Source of the DNA: Sphingomonadales bacterium
Lineage (GTDB): Bacteria; Pseudomonadota; Alphaproteobacteria; Sphingomonadales; Kordiimonadaceae
Assembly: GCA_011088215.1 (NCBI GenBank)
Contig: JAALKD010000026.1
Location: forward strand, 1-43,415
Direction of reading: 5' to 3'
DNA length: 43,415 nucleotides
Numbering within the stretch: position 1 is the stretch's first letter; each line of letters begins with the position of its first letter. Made by a program: the position numbers and the translations under genes. This document shows positions 24,587 to 33,402 of the stretch, one piece after another. The notes beneath the pieces are model-generated. The model saw only the letters and a program-made list of their open reading frames with translations, ran no database searches and had not been told where the DNA came from.

Positions 24587-25654
24587 TTATTTCTTTTGGG
24601 CGAGTTGCGTCATCAAGCTTGTCAGCTGCTTCAGTGTCGCATCCTGCGATTTCATCATGCCTTCCAGCTTATTGAGACGCCCGTCGGTCTCGTCAACTTC
24701 TTTTCCAGGTTCCGGTTCTGGAATTTTTTGCCCCGACAGCTCAAGCGGCGACGCGGCGTTATTGGCACCGCCCATGGACGCATTTGATACACCCGAATGA
24801 GCAAGCGACGTTATCCGTTCACGGTGCGATGCGTTCAATTTGGTTTCCTCAGCCAAGCCCTCGGTGACATTTTCAACGGCGTCCAGATCAAGCTCTTGCA
24901 ATTCCTCAAGCGCACCATAAAGGAGAAGGCGCCCACACATTGTGTTTAACTGCCGCGGGATACCGTTACTATTGCTGTGAAGTGCGGCAAGCGTGTCTTC
25001 GGTGAACACCGGATTGTTGTCCCAGCCAACCATGCGCAGGCGGTGCATGAGGTAACCCGTTGATTCCTCTATAGTTAACGATTCCAACTGGCAACTGTTG
25101 CTCACGCAGTCAGCGATCGACTTTAGGGAAGAATCAGAGGAAATTCGCTCCTGAAGGCCTGGCTGCCCAATAAGGAGACAATGCATCAGGGGTTGCGCGT
25201 CCCCCTCGCTCGTTAAAGCGCCGCGCAAGTCCTCCAGCGCACTGTTGGAAAGATTTTGAGCTTCATCAATGATCAAAACTGCCTGTCGGCCTTTTGCCTG
25301 CAGCTTGTGCGCAAACTCGTGCAGTTTACTCAAAAGGCTATCCATATTGCCAGCTCGGGCATCCAGATCAAACGCCGTTAACATGGTGACAATCAGGTCT
25401 TCGCCTTCGACACGGGTATTTGACATCATGCCGCAGGCATAGTCGCTGTCATCCAGCATTTTTAAAAGGTGCCGCGCCAGCGTGGTTTTGCCTGTGCCGA
25501 TATCGCCGATCACCAGAAAAAAACCATCGGGAGTTTTTACGTCGCCAGACAAATAGTCAATAATCTGATCATGAGACTGCGATTGAAAATAGTACTTGGG
25601 GTCCGGCGTCAACTGGAATGGGCGCCCTGTTAATTTGTAATAATCGTCATACAT
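24587..25654 (-). CDS. ExeA/GspA-like AAA ATPase
   Basis: A 355-residue ATPase of the ExeA/GspA type. It begins MYDDYYKLTGRPFQLTPDPK, the hallmark of the family. Walker A is GDIGTGKTT (K56) and Walker B is AVLIIDEAQN. A sensor-like NGIPRQLN occurs at about residues 230-237. The C-terminus (about 275-355) has no peptidoglycan-binding domain; it is a flexible stretch ending in a short coiled coil (LNKLEGMMKSQDATLKQL). Family members act in secretin assembly, in PEP-CTERM/exopolysaccharide systems or in Tn7-like transposition; no such genes are beside it, so the role is open. It is divergent from the hybrid kinase. Confidence 0.82.
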   Translation of the reverse strand: MYDDYYKLTGRPFQLTPDPKYYFQSQSHDQIIDYLSGDVKTPDGFFLVIGDIGTGKTTLARHLLKMLDDSDYACGMMSNTRVEGEDLIVTMLTAFDLDARAGNMDSLLSKLHEFAHKLQAKGRQAVLIIDEAQNLSNSALEDLRGALTSEGDAQPLMHCLLIGQPGLQERISSDSSLKSIADCVSNSCQLESLTIEESTGYLMHRLRMVGWDNNPVFTEDTLAALHSNSNGIPRQLNTMCGRLLLYGALEELQELDLDAVENVTEGLAEETKLNASHRERITSLAHSGVSNASMGGANNAASPLELSGQKIPEPEPGKEVDETDGRLNKLEGMMKSQDATLKQLTSLMTQLAQKK

Positions 25655-26028
25655 GCGATGTTATCCCGTCCTCGCCCCGAATTCCATGCGTGCGCTTACA
25701 TGAATAGTTGCACTCATTCTAAATAATGCAACAATTATAAGCAAAATTGGTAACAGGAACTATTCAGACTTTCAACATTGGACCACCTCATTTGACGTCA
25801 GAGTTATCCAGGCTCCAAAGGCTTGGAGTGGGAAATCCGCCGTCAATGAAAAGGTACGTTCAGAAAATGAACAAAAACAACATGCAACCAATTTCTAATT
25901 CGTAAAGTTTGACATCCATTATTAAAACAGTAAGCAAAGATGTAGTTTTGTTCCGCTTTTATGTAAATAACGGTAATTTTGCTGGCTAGGCGGTATGTTA
26001 AACAAGGGGTGTTGGGGGTGATTATCTG
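25655..26028. other. AT-rich divergent intergenic region with nested inverted repeats
   Basis: This 374-bp gap holds no gene. It contains a perfect 9-bp inverted repeat, TGAATAGTT (25701-25709) with AACTATTCA (25758-25766), enclosing GTTGCA (25707-25712) with TGCAAC (25727-25732). A small hairpin CTCCAA-AGGC-TTGGAG lies at 25813-25828. A perfect -35 hexamer TTGACA occurs at 25909-25914 on the plus strand, with a poor -10 candidate (TAAGCA, 16 bp on), which could serve the kinase gene. Confidence 0.7.
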
Positions 26029-28404
26029 ATGTTACGTCAAATTGTTATGCCTGCGTTTTTGGCGATTATTCTGTTGACCGCCGCCCTTGGCATTACCTTC
26101 ATTTTCATGGCCTACAACATGGATTCGGAAAGCGCCGTTCTTGAAAGCCGTCTCCTGAATGCAGAATTGGTCACAAAACAACAATATTTGGAACAACTTG
26201 TAGAAGCCAATGGGCAGTGGGACGAAGCATATACTAAAACTGTTGTATCATTTGACCAAGCATGGCTCCAAACCACCATTGGCGCTCTAGTAGAGGATAT
26301 TTCAGAACTCGACGCCGTGCTATTGATTCAAACTCGCGGGCGTTTGCTATTCAGTAATTACGCTAGCAATCATGAAAGTTTGAGCCAGCGCAACTATGGC
26401 CATTTGGTCAGGGTACTGCAACGCAACCTGACAACCCGTCTTAACACCGCACAAGCTATGAGAGGATATATTTCATTTGATGATGGAATTTATATCGTCG
26501 CTGCCAGCACCGTCTGGCCAGATAGCGAACAATTAATTGAGCGAGCGTTAAATGATGACCAACGTAATATATTGGTGAACCTCGAAAGGCTTGATTCTTC
26601 CAAACTTTCTGAAATCGAAGACAAATTAGAAATAAATTCTTTAAAAGTAGCGGAAGATGTTGATCTAAATACGGTTCACTTGGCTCTGGGTGCCAGCGGT
26701 TATCTAACATGGGAGCCAAAAACTCCCGGAACGGATACCCTTACCGAGCTAGCCATTCCCCTGACCCTGTTCACCGTATCGATACTGCTGATATTAACAC
26801 TTTTTTGGCGGCGCGCCGACAAATTAGTGCAACTATTCCAGAAAACAGACCAAGCGAAATCGGTATTCCTTTCGGCCGTTGGGCACGAGCTGAAAACGCC
26901 GCTTAACGGGATCACAAGCGGCATCGCTTTGATGTACCAAAATGAGTTGCCGCTGAACCAAAAAGCCTATTTGCATACAATTGAAAGATCTTCTCGGGAA
27001 TTAGCTGCTAAAGTAACACAGATTATAGACTACACACGGCTCGAAACTTCAGAGCTACGGTTAGACCCAGTATATATAGATTTGCGGACTCTACTGGAGG
27101 ACGTAGTAGAGGATGCCCACCACGAAAAACAAGACCTCGAGGCATTTCTCGCACTACATATTCCAACAAACTGCCCAACCAAAGCAATTGGCGATGTCAA
27201 ACGGATAAAACAAATTGTAACCGTCCTTCTGTCAGAGTTACTAAGCACCAAGGACCACGGTACGATCAGCCTTGCTTTGATGGTTCAAGCCTCTGATCCG
27301 GTAAACACAACCTATAAATTGGTTGCATCCACGACTAATGCGAACATTTTATTTTCAGCAAATACTTCTGGCGCCGCTTCAACGCAATCACAAGCAGATG
27401 CCGGAACACTTTCATGGAACTTGGCAACTGCAAGATACTTGGCAGAGGCTATGGGCGGCGAGATCACAGTTGTCGTAAATCCACAGGGAGGGAAACAAGT
27501 CCACGTCCAATTTGTGCTGGGCTCACGAGCTCAATCTGTTGAGGATGTTGCTCAGTCGAGCTGCGCAGGCCAACGGGCCTTGATAGTTGACGACGAAATC
27601 GGCGACCACTTGGTCCTTACAGACTATCTTTCAGACATCGGCTTTACGGTGCAAAATGCCGCGAACGAACAAACGGCGATTAGCATTATTAAAAACACGA
27701 ACAAGGACAGATATCTGATCTTTGTTGGTGAAAACGTTGGAACAGAAAACGGATTGGATGTTGCTCGCAAAATCAATCAGGCAGCTTACAATGCAGAAAT
27801 TGATCTTGTCATGATGGCGTACGAGCCACAGTCCTGCGATACTTCGACAATGCAAAACCTGGGAGTTGCAAGCCTGCTGGCTCGGCCAGTTACACTTAGC
27901 AATTTGCTTGAGTTGGTCAAGGGCCTCTATGATCCGACCGCCGAAACACCTATTGAAGGACCAAGACTAGCCACAAAAAGAAAGTACAAACTACTCGAAG
28001 ACATGTCTATTTTGATTGTCGAAGACAATCCAGTCAGCCTAAGTTTACTCAACAAAATAATATCCAAATGGGGCTGCAGTGTTACTAGCGCCACAGACGG
28101 TGAGGAAGCGGTCAAGTCGGCAATGAACAACTCTTTTGACTGCATTGTAATGGATTACCATATGCCCCGCATGAACGGGGCTTCCGCGACCAAAGAGATT
28201 CGAAACTTGGGCCTAACCATGCCTGTCATCATGCTCAGCGCAGCTTCAGATCAAAAAGATATCGATGATTGCATAGACGCTGGAGCCAACACTTTTATTC
28301 CAAAGCCTGTCGCGACGCCGATACTTAAGAAAAAGATTTTGCAAGCATTAGCAGATCGCACCGATGATCAAATTGCCGGACAACTTTCTACACCTAAGCC
28401 TTGA
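26029..28404 (+). CDS. Hybrid sensor histidine kinase with degenerate ATPase and receiver domains
   Basis: A 791-residue inner-membrane sensor. TM1 is about residues 5-28, a CHASE4-like periplasmic domain about 30-235 (WDEAY near residue 64), TM2 about 240-260, HisKA about 275-340 with the phosphorylatable H286 in SAVGHELKTPLN. The ATPase-like region (about 350-498) lacks the usual N-box Asn (QIVTVLLSELLS), the DxGxG G1 box and the GxGL of G2, keeping only LAEAMGGEI. The first receiver (about 516-632) has G567 where Asp is expected and Arg in place of the conserved Lys. The second receiver (about 660-775) is intact with D709 and K759. The gene is AT-rich compared with its neighbours. The ATG at 26029 follows GGGGGTG. 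No response regulator or HPt gene is adjacent. Confidence 0.88.
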   Translation: MLRQIVMPAFLAIILLTAALGITFIFMAYNMDSESAVLESRLLNAELVTKQQYLEQLVEANGQWDEAYTKTVVSFDQAWLQTTIGALVEDISELDAVLLIQTRGRLLFSNYASNHESLSQRNYGHLVRVLQRNLTTRLNTAQAMRGYISFDDGIYIVAASTVWPDSEQLIERALNDDQRNILVNLERLDSSKLSEIEDKLEINSLKVAEDVDLNTVHLALGASGYLTWEPKTPGTDTLTELAIPLTLFTVSILLILTLFWRRADKLVQLFQKTDQAKSVFLSAVGHELKTPLNGITSGIALMYQNELPLNQKAYLHTIERSSRELAAKVTQIIDYTRLETSELRLDPVYIDLRTLLEDVVEDAHHEKQDLEAFLALHIPTNCPTKAIGDVKRIKQIVTVLLSELLSTKDHGTISLALMVQASDPVNTTYKLVASTTNANILFSANTSGAASTQSQADAGTLSWNLATARYLAEAMGGEITVVVNPQGGKQVHVQFVLGSRAQSVEDVAQSSCAGQRALIVDDEIGDHLVLTDYLSDIGFTVQNAANEQTAISIIKNTNKDRYLIFVGENVGTENGLDVARKINQAAYNAEIDLVMMAYEPQSCDTSTMQNLGVASLLARPVTLSNLLELVKGLYDPTAETPIEGPRLATKRKYKLLEDMSILIVEDNPVSLSLLNKIISKWGCSVTSATDGEEAVKSAMNNSFDCIVMDYHMPRMNGASATKEIRNLGLTMPVIMLSAASDQKDIDDCIDAGANTFIPKPVATPILKKKILQALADRTDDQIAGQLSTPKP

Positions 28405-28523
28405 TGTTAGGCTGCAAAAAAAAGGAATGATGCTCTGGCATTCTTCCGACAAACGACATTTCCCACGCGCCCAACAGCGCTTCAATTAAAGCTACTGCCG
28501 AGGAAAATTCATCTTGAGAAAGA

Positions 28524-28598
28524 TGGCTGGGGCGGCAGGATTCGAACCTGCGAATGCCGATACCAAAAACCGGTGCCTTACCACTTGGCGACGCCCCA
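28524..28598 (-). tRNA. tRNA-Gln (anticodon TTG)
   Basis: The minus strand folds as a tRNA. Acceptor arms TGGGGCG (28598-28592) and CGCCCCA (28534-28528) pair fully, discriminator G is 28527 and CCA is encoded (28526-28524). The T arm contains GGTTCGAATCC. The anticodon loop TTTTGGT between CCGGT and ATCGG gives anticodon TTG, reading CAA for glutamine. One G-T wobble occurs in the anticodon stem. Confidence 0.96.
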
Positions 28599-28754
28599 CC
28601 ATAAGGTGTGGCGCGGTTTGTAAAGAAACTGGCCCACCCTGTAAAGCTATTTCTTAACCCGTTGCGGCAAAAGTATGGAAGCCGGTCACAGCGCCGCTGC
28701 TATAGCTGGAAAACACTGTCTATCCAGCAGCTTGTAGCTTGCTATAAATCCCGT

Positions 28755-29690
28755 CTATCCCCCAATTGAATCGGCCATCACCCACCAATCCGGGTTAAAC
28801 TCTCTCGCTCGACGCGCAACAGATTCGGCAGCAGCTTTATCATGATACAGAGCAAAAACCGACGCACCGCTGCCTGACATGCGAACCAATTCATTTTGGG
28901 TATTGAGTCGAAGGAAGCGCTCGACCTCCATAATTTCGGGGCACACCTGCACTGCGGGGTCCTGCAAACTGTTACTGGTTAACACATCCAGCATAGATAT
29001 GTCAGAAACGACCTTATCCAGGTCGGTGATCGTCACATCAAATGGCGGCAGGCCGCGTTTGTCCCTAAACGCCCCAAAACCATCAAAAACCTCAGGCGTT
29101 GAAACCGCCCGGCCAGGGTTGATAATTACGATACCCGCAGACCATGGAAGATTAACATGTTCTAGCATTTCGCCGATCCCGCGCACAATCTGCGACCCAC
29201 TGCTCAGGCAGGCGGGAACATCTGCGCCCAAACCAGCGGCTAACGTGGCAAGCTCCTCGCCGTTCAAGTTGGTTTTCCAAAGTGCGTTCAGTCCGATAAG
29301 CGTTGCAGCGGCGTCTGCGGAGCCCCCACCAAGGCCCGATGCTACGGGCAGGTTTTTCTCCAGCTCTATAAGGGCGCCGTGGCTGACGCCAGCATGCTCC
29401 GCCAACGCTCTGGCCGCCTTCATAACAAGGTTACTATCAGGGTTTTCTGCCGGTAAATCCTCTGAAAACGGTCCAGAGGTACTAAATTCCAACGTTTCGG
29501 ACGGCAAAAACCGAATCAAATCGCCCTTTTTGGTAAAAGAAAACAGGCTTTCCAGAAAATGATAGCCGTCATCGCGGCGCCCGGTTATGTGCAAAAACAA
29601 GTTTATTTTTGCCGGTGCCCTAACGAACAAGCTACCATCAGGTCCAGATTGAATTCGATTTTCTGGATTATTTTCGGGGCTACTTTCCAT
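28755..29690 (-). CDS. ispE: 4-diphosphocytidyl-2-C-methyl-D-erythritol kinase
   Basis: IspE, 311 residues, phosphorylates CDP-methylerythritol with ATP in the non-mevalonate isoprenoid pathway. It is a GHMP kinase: the N-terminal VRAPAKINLFLHITGRRDDGYH carries the catalytic Lys region, and PVASGLGGGSADAAATL is the ATP-binding glycine loop. The C-terminal RMSGSGASVFALY completes the fold. An extension of about 22 residues precedes the conserved core (MESSPENN...), longer than many homologues. The ATG at 29690 lies four bases after the TPR lipoprotein stop (29694), so the genes are translationally close and co-transcribed. Confidence 0.97.
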   Translation of the reverse strand: MESSPENNPENRIQSGPDGSLFVRAPAKINLFLHITGRRDDGYHFLESLFSFTKKGDLIRFLPSETLEFSTSGPFSEDLPAENPDSNLVMKAARALAEHAGVSHGALIELEKNLPVASGLGGGSADAAATLIGLNALWKTNLNGEELATLAAGLGADVPACLSSGSQIVRGIGEMLEHVNLPWSAGIVIINPGRAVSTPEVFDGFGAFRDKRGLPPFDVTITDLDKVVSDISMLDVLTSNSLQDPAVQVCPEIMEVERFLRLNTQNELVRMSGSGASVFALYHDKAAAESVARRAREFNPDWWVMADSIGG

Positions 29691-29693
29691 GCC

Positions 29694-31421
29694 CTAAGAT
29701 TCCTCCGGCAAGCCCATATCGAGTTTGTCGATCAATTGGGTTAATTCGTCGCCTTCTGCCTTGTTGTCGATAGCATGTTGCCATTGAAAACGAGCCTCAA
29801 TACGCCGACCAACCCGCCAATAAGCGTCACCCAAATGATGATTGATGGTCACATCGTCAGGTTCCATCCTCACCGCCTTCTCCAGCAGCTTCACCGCCTC
29901 GCTATAGTCACCGGTCAGATAGTTAACCCAGCCCAGACTATCAACAATGAAACCATCCTCCGGTCGCTGGGCTACTGCTTGCTCAATCAACCCTTTGGCT
30001 TTCTCCACATTCATACCGCGGTCGATCCAACTGTACCCTAAGTAATTAAGAACACTTGGTTCTTTTGGGATTAACTCCAGAGAGCGCAGGAAATCCTCTT
30101 CAGCTTTCGGCCAATTGTCCATCTCCTCATGGCTAACCGCTCTGGCGAAATAGGCAAACCAGTCGAGGCGACCAGCGCGGCTGTTCAGGTCAATTGCCTG
30201 AGTGTAGTAAAGTATCGCCTCAGCAAATTCCCGGCGCTCACGCATAATGTCACCCAGCGATGTCAAATAGGATGGGTTGTTGGGATTGTCGCGCAGCGCA
30301 TTCCTTAGCATGTCTTCCGCCTCGCCGTTACGGTCCGCACGACGCAGCGCATTAATCAGCCGCTCGTCAGCGGCAGGCCGCAGCAAACTGGACGCTGGCA
30401 CAGACGCATAGACCTGTGCGGCCGCATGCGGGTTACCCATCTGGTCCATCAAATTGCCGAGCATAAAATATATATCTGCAACTTCAGGTGTCAGATAAGA
30501 AGCAATTCTCAAGTAAATGACCGCGGCTTGCGGCGAACTACCTCGAGAGAACTCTCCCGCCAGGCGGTTGAACATTCCGCCAACAGCACCGAGTGGACTG
30601 GCACTTGTCTGGCTTGGGTTCCGGCCGGCCGCAATCAGTCTGCCCTCCCGCAGCAAGAAACGGTTGTTATCGAAACGCTTAGCTTGCTTGCCCATAAAAC
30701 TGCGCGCTTCGGCAATGCGTCCGGTGCGTGCCAGCATGTGGGCATAGGAAACAAAAGGCTGCAGAGAAACCGGTTGCGCCGCGTTGGCCAACAACAAATA
30801 CTGATCCTGCGCCAACTCATAATTCTGTAGGTGATCAAGCATGTAAGCACGGTGTTCGTCGGCGATGGGCTTTAAACGCCCGTCCACCATCATTGGTGAT
30901 AAAGACCGCTCGGCCGCAGCAAAATCACCTTCAGCCACATGGCTCCAGGCCTCCAGCAATGGTGACATAAGTCCACCAAAGCCCGCCATTTCAGCCCGCG
31001 CCAGTCGCACTCTTACTTCTGGCCAATCGCTACGTTTGAATGCCTCCAACACATAGAGAATTGAAACCAGGTCATCGGCTCGTGCCTCGTCACTTCCGGT
31101 TGCCACATCCACTGCGATAGCGGCAGCCCCATCGACCTGCCCTGCATATAGCAGTTGGAAAAAAGCCTTATCGGCGACGAACTTGCTCTCGGGGTCAAGT
31201 TTCAATGCCTGCAGATAATAACGCGCCGATGCGTCAAATTCAGAATCGTTCTGCGCCAAGGTCGCTGCGACGAAGGAACCATATTGGCTGCCTGCAGTTT
31301 CGACGCTGGCGAACTCGCTTCGCAGCTGATCGGTGACAGGCGCATACTCGCCGCCGTCCGACACAGACGTGCAGCCAGCCACCAACGCGGCGAGCGGTAG
31401 ATATTTATAAAACGGCGCCAT
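29694..31421 (-). CDS. Tetratricopeptide-repeat lipoprotein
   Basis: A 575-residue exported TPR protein. The N-terminus MAPFYKYLPLAALVAGC ends in a lipobox (LVAGC), so it is probably a lipoprotein. TPR units follow through the chain, for example ARYYLQALKLDPESKFVADK near the start, and EEDFLRSLELIPKEPSVLNYLGY with WVNYLTGDYSEAVKLLEKAV near the end; the last motif HLGDAYWRVGR is typical. Such proteins often act as envelope scaffolds, but the partner is unknown. ATG 31421 is chosen (GAGGA eight bases upstream) over TTG 31436. It lies between etfD (43 bp upstream) and ispE. Confidence 0.9.
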   Translation of the reverse strand: MAPFYKYLPLAALVAGCTSVSDGGEYAPVTDQLRSEFASVETAGSQYGSFVAATLAQNDSEFDASARYYLQALKLDPESKFVADKAFFQLLYAGQVDGAAAIAVDVATGSDEARADDLVSILYVLEAFKRSDWPEVRVRLARAEMAGFGGLMSPLLEAWSHVAEGDFAAAERSLSPMMVDGRLKPIADEHRAYMLDHLQNYELAQDQYLLLANAAQPVSLQPFVSYAHMLARTGRIAEARSFMGKQAKRFDNNRFLLREGRLIAAGRNPSQTSASPLGAVGGMFNRLAGEFSRGSSPQAAVIYLRIASYLTPEVADIYFMLGNLMDQMGNPHAAAQVYASVPASSLLRPAADERLINALRRADRNGEAEDMLRNALRDNPNNPSYLTSLGDIMRERREFAEAILYYTQAIDLNSRAGRLDWFAYFARAVSHEEMDNWPKAEEDFLRSLELIPKEPSVLNYLGYSWIDRGMNVEKAKGLIEQAVAQRPEDGFIVDSLGWVNYLTGDYSEAVKLLEKAVRMEPDDVTINHHLGDAYWRVGRRIEARFQWQHAIDNKAEGDELTQLIDKLDMGLPEES

Positions 31422-31463
31422 GAATGGCTTCCTCAACTAACAACAAATTATGGCCGAACTATA

Positions 31464-33119
31464 TCACATATTCGGATAGTTTGGTCCACCGCCGCCTTCG
31501 GGCACCACCCAATTGATATTTTGGGTAATATCCTTGATATCGCAGGTTTTACAGTGAACACAGTTTTGCGCGTTAATCTGCAATTGCTGATCAGCACCCT
31601 CGCCGATAAACTCATATACCCCGGCCGGGCAAAAACGCTGTTCCGGACCAGCATAATTAGCCAAGTTAACTGTCACCGGCACTGTTGCGTCTTTCAGTGT
31701 CAGGTGAACCGGTTGGTCTTCCTCATGGTTGGTACTCGATAGAAACACCGATGTCAGCTTGTCGAACGAAAAAACACCATCAGGTTTAGGATAATCAATC
31801 GGCTGGGCGTCAGACGCCTTTTTGGTCGCGTCGTTATCCTTGTGCTGGTGTTTCAGCGTCGGCATAAGACCGCCCAGACCAATCGTATTCATCCACATGT
31901 CAAACCCGGAGTACAACGTGCCCACTTTAACACCGAACTTGCTGAGCGCTGGCCGGGCATTCCGAACCTTGTGCAAATCTTTGTATATCCAGCTTTCCTT
32001 AAAGGCCTGCTCATAACTGGCCAGTTCGACGTCGCCGTTTGAGCCCGCCGCGATAGCTTCAAAGGCGCTTTCTGCCGCCAACATACCGGACTTCATGGCA
32101 TTATGACTACCTTTGATGCGCGGCACGTTGACAAACCCCGCAGCACAGCCAACCAACACACCGCCCGGGAAGTATAACTTGGGCACCGATTGCAGCCCAC
32201 CTTCGTTAATTGCTCTTGCGCCGTATGACACACGGCGACCGCCTTCCAAAATCTCGCGTACCGCTGGATGAGTTTTATAGCGCTGCATCTCATCAAACGG
32301 TGACAGATATGGGTTTTCGTAGTCCAGCGTCACCACAAAGCCAATGGCAACCTGGTTGTTTTCCTGATGGTAAATAAATCCGCCACCTGCGGTGTCATTA
32401 TCAAGTGGCCAACCTTGTGAATGAATCACCCTTCCGGCCACATGCTTGGCCGGGTCAATATCCCACAACTCTTTGATGCCAATACCGTAAGTCTGGAATT
32501 GACAGTTTTCGCGCAATGAATATTTCTCCTCGAGTTGCTTGGAAAGCGATCCCCGGCAACCTTCGGCAAAAAAGGTATATTTCGCGTGAAGTTCCATGCC
32601 CGGCTCGTGGCTGGGCTTGGGCTCACCGTCACGGCCAATGCCCATATCCCCGGTCGCAACACCTTTGACACGACCATCCTCGTGAAACAGCACCTCCGCG
32701 CCAGCAAAACCCGGGTATATCTCAACCCCCATGGCCTCCGCCTGCTCGCCCAGCCAGCGTGTCAGGTTACCCAGCGACGTTGTATACATGCCTTTGTTCG
32801 ATAGTAGCGGCGGCATAATAAAATGCGGCAGCGATTTTTTGCCGGTTTCAGTCAAAACCCAGTGCTGGTTATCGGTCACCGGAGTATTAAGCGGCGCGCC
32901 TTTGTCTTTCCAGTCCGGGATCAATTCATCCAGCGCAAGCGGGTCAACGACAGCACCCGACAGAATGTGTGCACCAATTTCAGAGCCCTTTTCGATCACG
33001 CAGACCGTCAATTCCTGGCTTTTTTCTTCAGCCAACTGCATCAAACGGATCGCCGCTGACAAGCCCGCCGGGCCGCCACCAACAATAACTACGTCAAAAT
33101 CCATGGATTCTCTTTCCAT
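31464..33119 (-). CDS. etfD: Electron-transfer flavoprotein:ubiquinone oxidoreductase
   Basis: ETF-QO, 551 residues, passes electrons from reduced ETF, produced by fatty-acid and amino-acid dehydrogenases, to ubiquinone at the inner membrane. The FAD motif is [19 protein letters not shown] at the N-terminus. The C-terminal iron-sulfur domain shows CPAGVYEF and [20 protein letters not shown], supplying the four Cys for [4Fe-4S]. The membrane-association segment SKPTLKHQ-type region ([11 protein letters not shown]) is present. Of three starts I prefer ATG 33119, because GGAG lies six bases upstream. Its promoter region contains a 21-bp-spaced direct repeat. Confidence 0.97.
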   Translation of the reverse strand: MERESMDFDVVIVGGGPAGLSAAIRLMQLAEEKSQELTVCVIEKGSEIGAHILSGAVVDPLALDELIPDWKDKGAPLNTPVTDNQHWVLTETGKKSLPHFIMPPLLSNKGMYTTSLGNLTRWLGEQAEAMGVEIYPGFAGAEVLFHEDGRVKGVATGDMGIGRDGEPKPSHEPGMELHAKYTFFAEGCRGSLSKQLEEKYSLRENCQFQTYGIGIKELWDIDPAKHVAGRVIHSQGWPLDNDTAGGGFIYHQENNQVAIGFVVTLDYENPYLSPFDEMQRYKTHPAVREILEGGRRVSYGARAINEGGLQSVPKLYFPGGVLVGCAAGFVNVPRIKGSHNAMKSGMLAAESAFEAIAAGSNGDVELASYEQAFKESWIYKDLHKVRNARPALSKFGVKVGTLYSGFDMWMNTIGLGGLMPTLKHQHKDNDATKKASDAQPIDYPKPDGVFSFDKLTSVFLSSTNHEEDQPVHLTLKDATVPVTVNLANYAGPEQRFCPAGVYEFIGEGADQQLQINAQNCVHCKTCDIKDITQNINWVVPEGGGGPNYPNM

Positions 33120-33213
33120 GTTAGGCTCCTTGTTCATACGCTGGCACGGCGATAGCCACCGTCACCCTATACTTGCCAATCCTGTGCCCTAAACTGGGTC
33201 AACAGCCCCTTAA

Positions 33214-33250
33214 TTCAAGTCTTCCGCCCGTCTTTTCAAGTCTTATGCCC
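33214..33250. repeat. Direct repeat with 21-bp period upstream of etfD
   Basis: TTCAAGTCTTCCGCCC (33214-33229) and TTCAAGTCTTATGCCC (33235-33250) match at 14 of 16 positions. The repeat start positions are exactly 21 bp apart, two helical turns, and lie about 95-130 bp before the etfD start. This suits two regulator molecules bound on the same DNA face. Confidence 0.6.
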
Positions 33251-33402
33251 TTGCCATCGGGAAACGTCAAACACTTGCACCAAGCCATATTACCGTGCCA
33301 ACGCAGCCGCCATAATACCTGTATTTATTTTTCGCCAGATTTTTGATGCATTTTTACCCTATTGGTCGCTATTATCAGGGCCAGAAGGACAATAAACTGA
33401 CA

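Noticed and set aside
26029..28598. tRNA-Gln as the attachment site of a mobile element that carried the AT-rich kinase gene
   Set aside because: The kinase lies on the 3' side of the tRNA, as expected for an island, but no integrase and no second copy of the tRNA 3' end were seen near 24500-26000.
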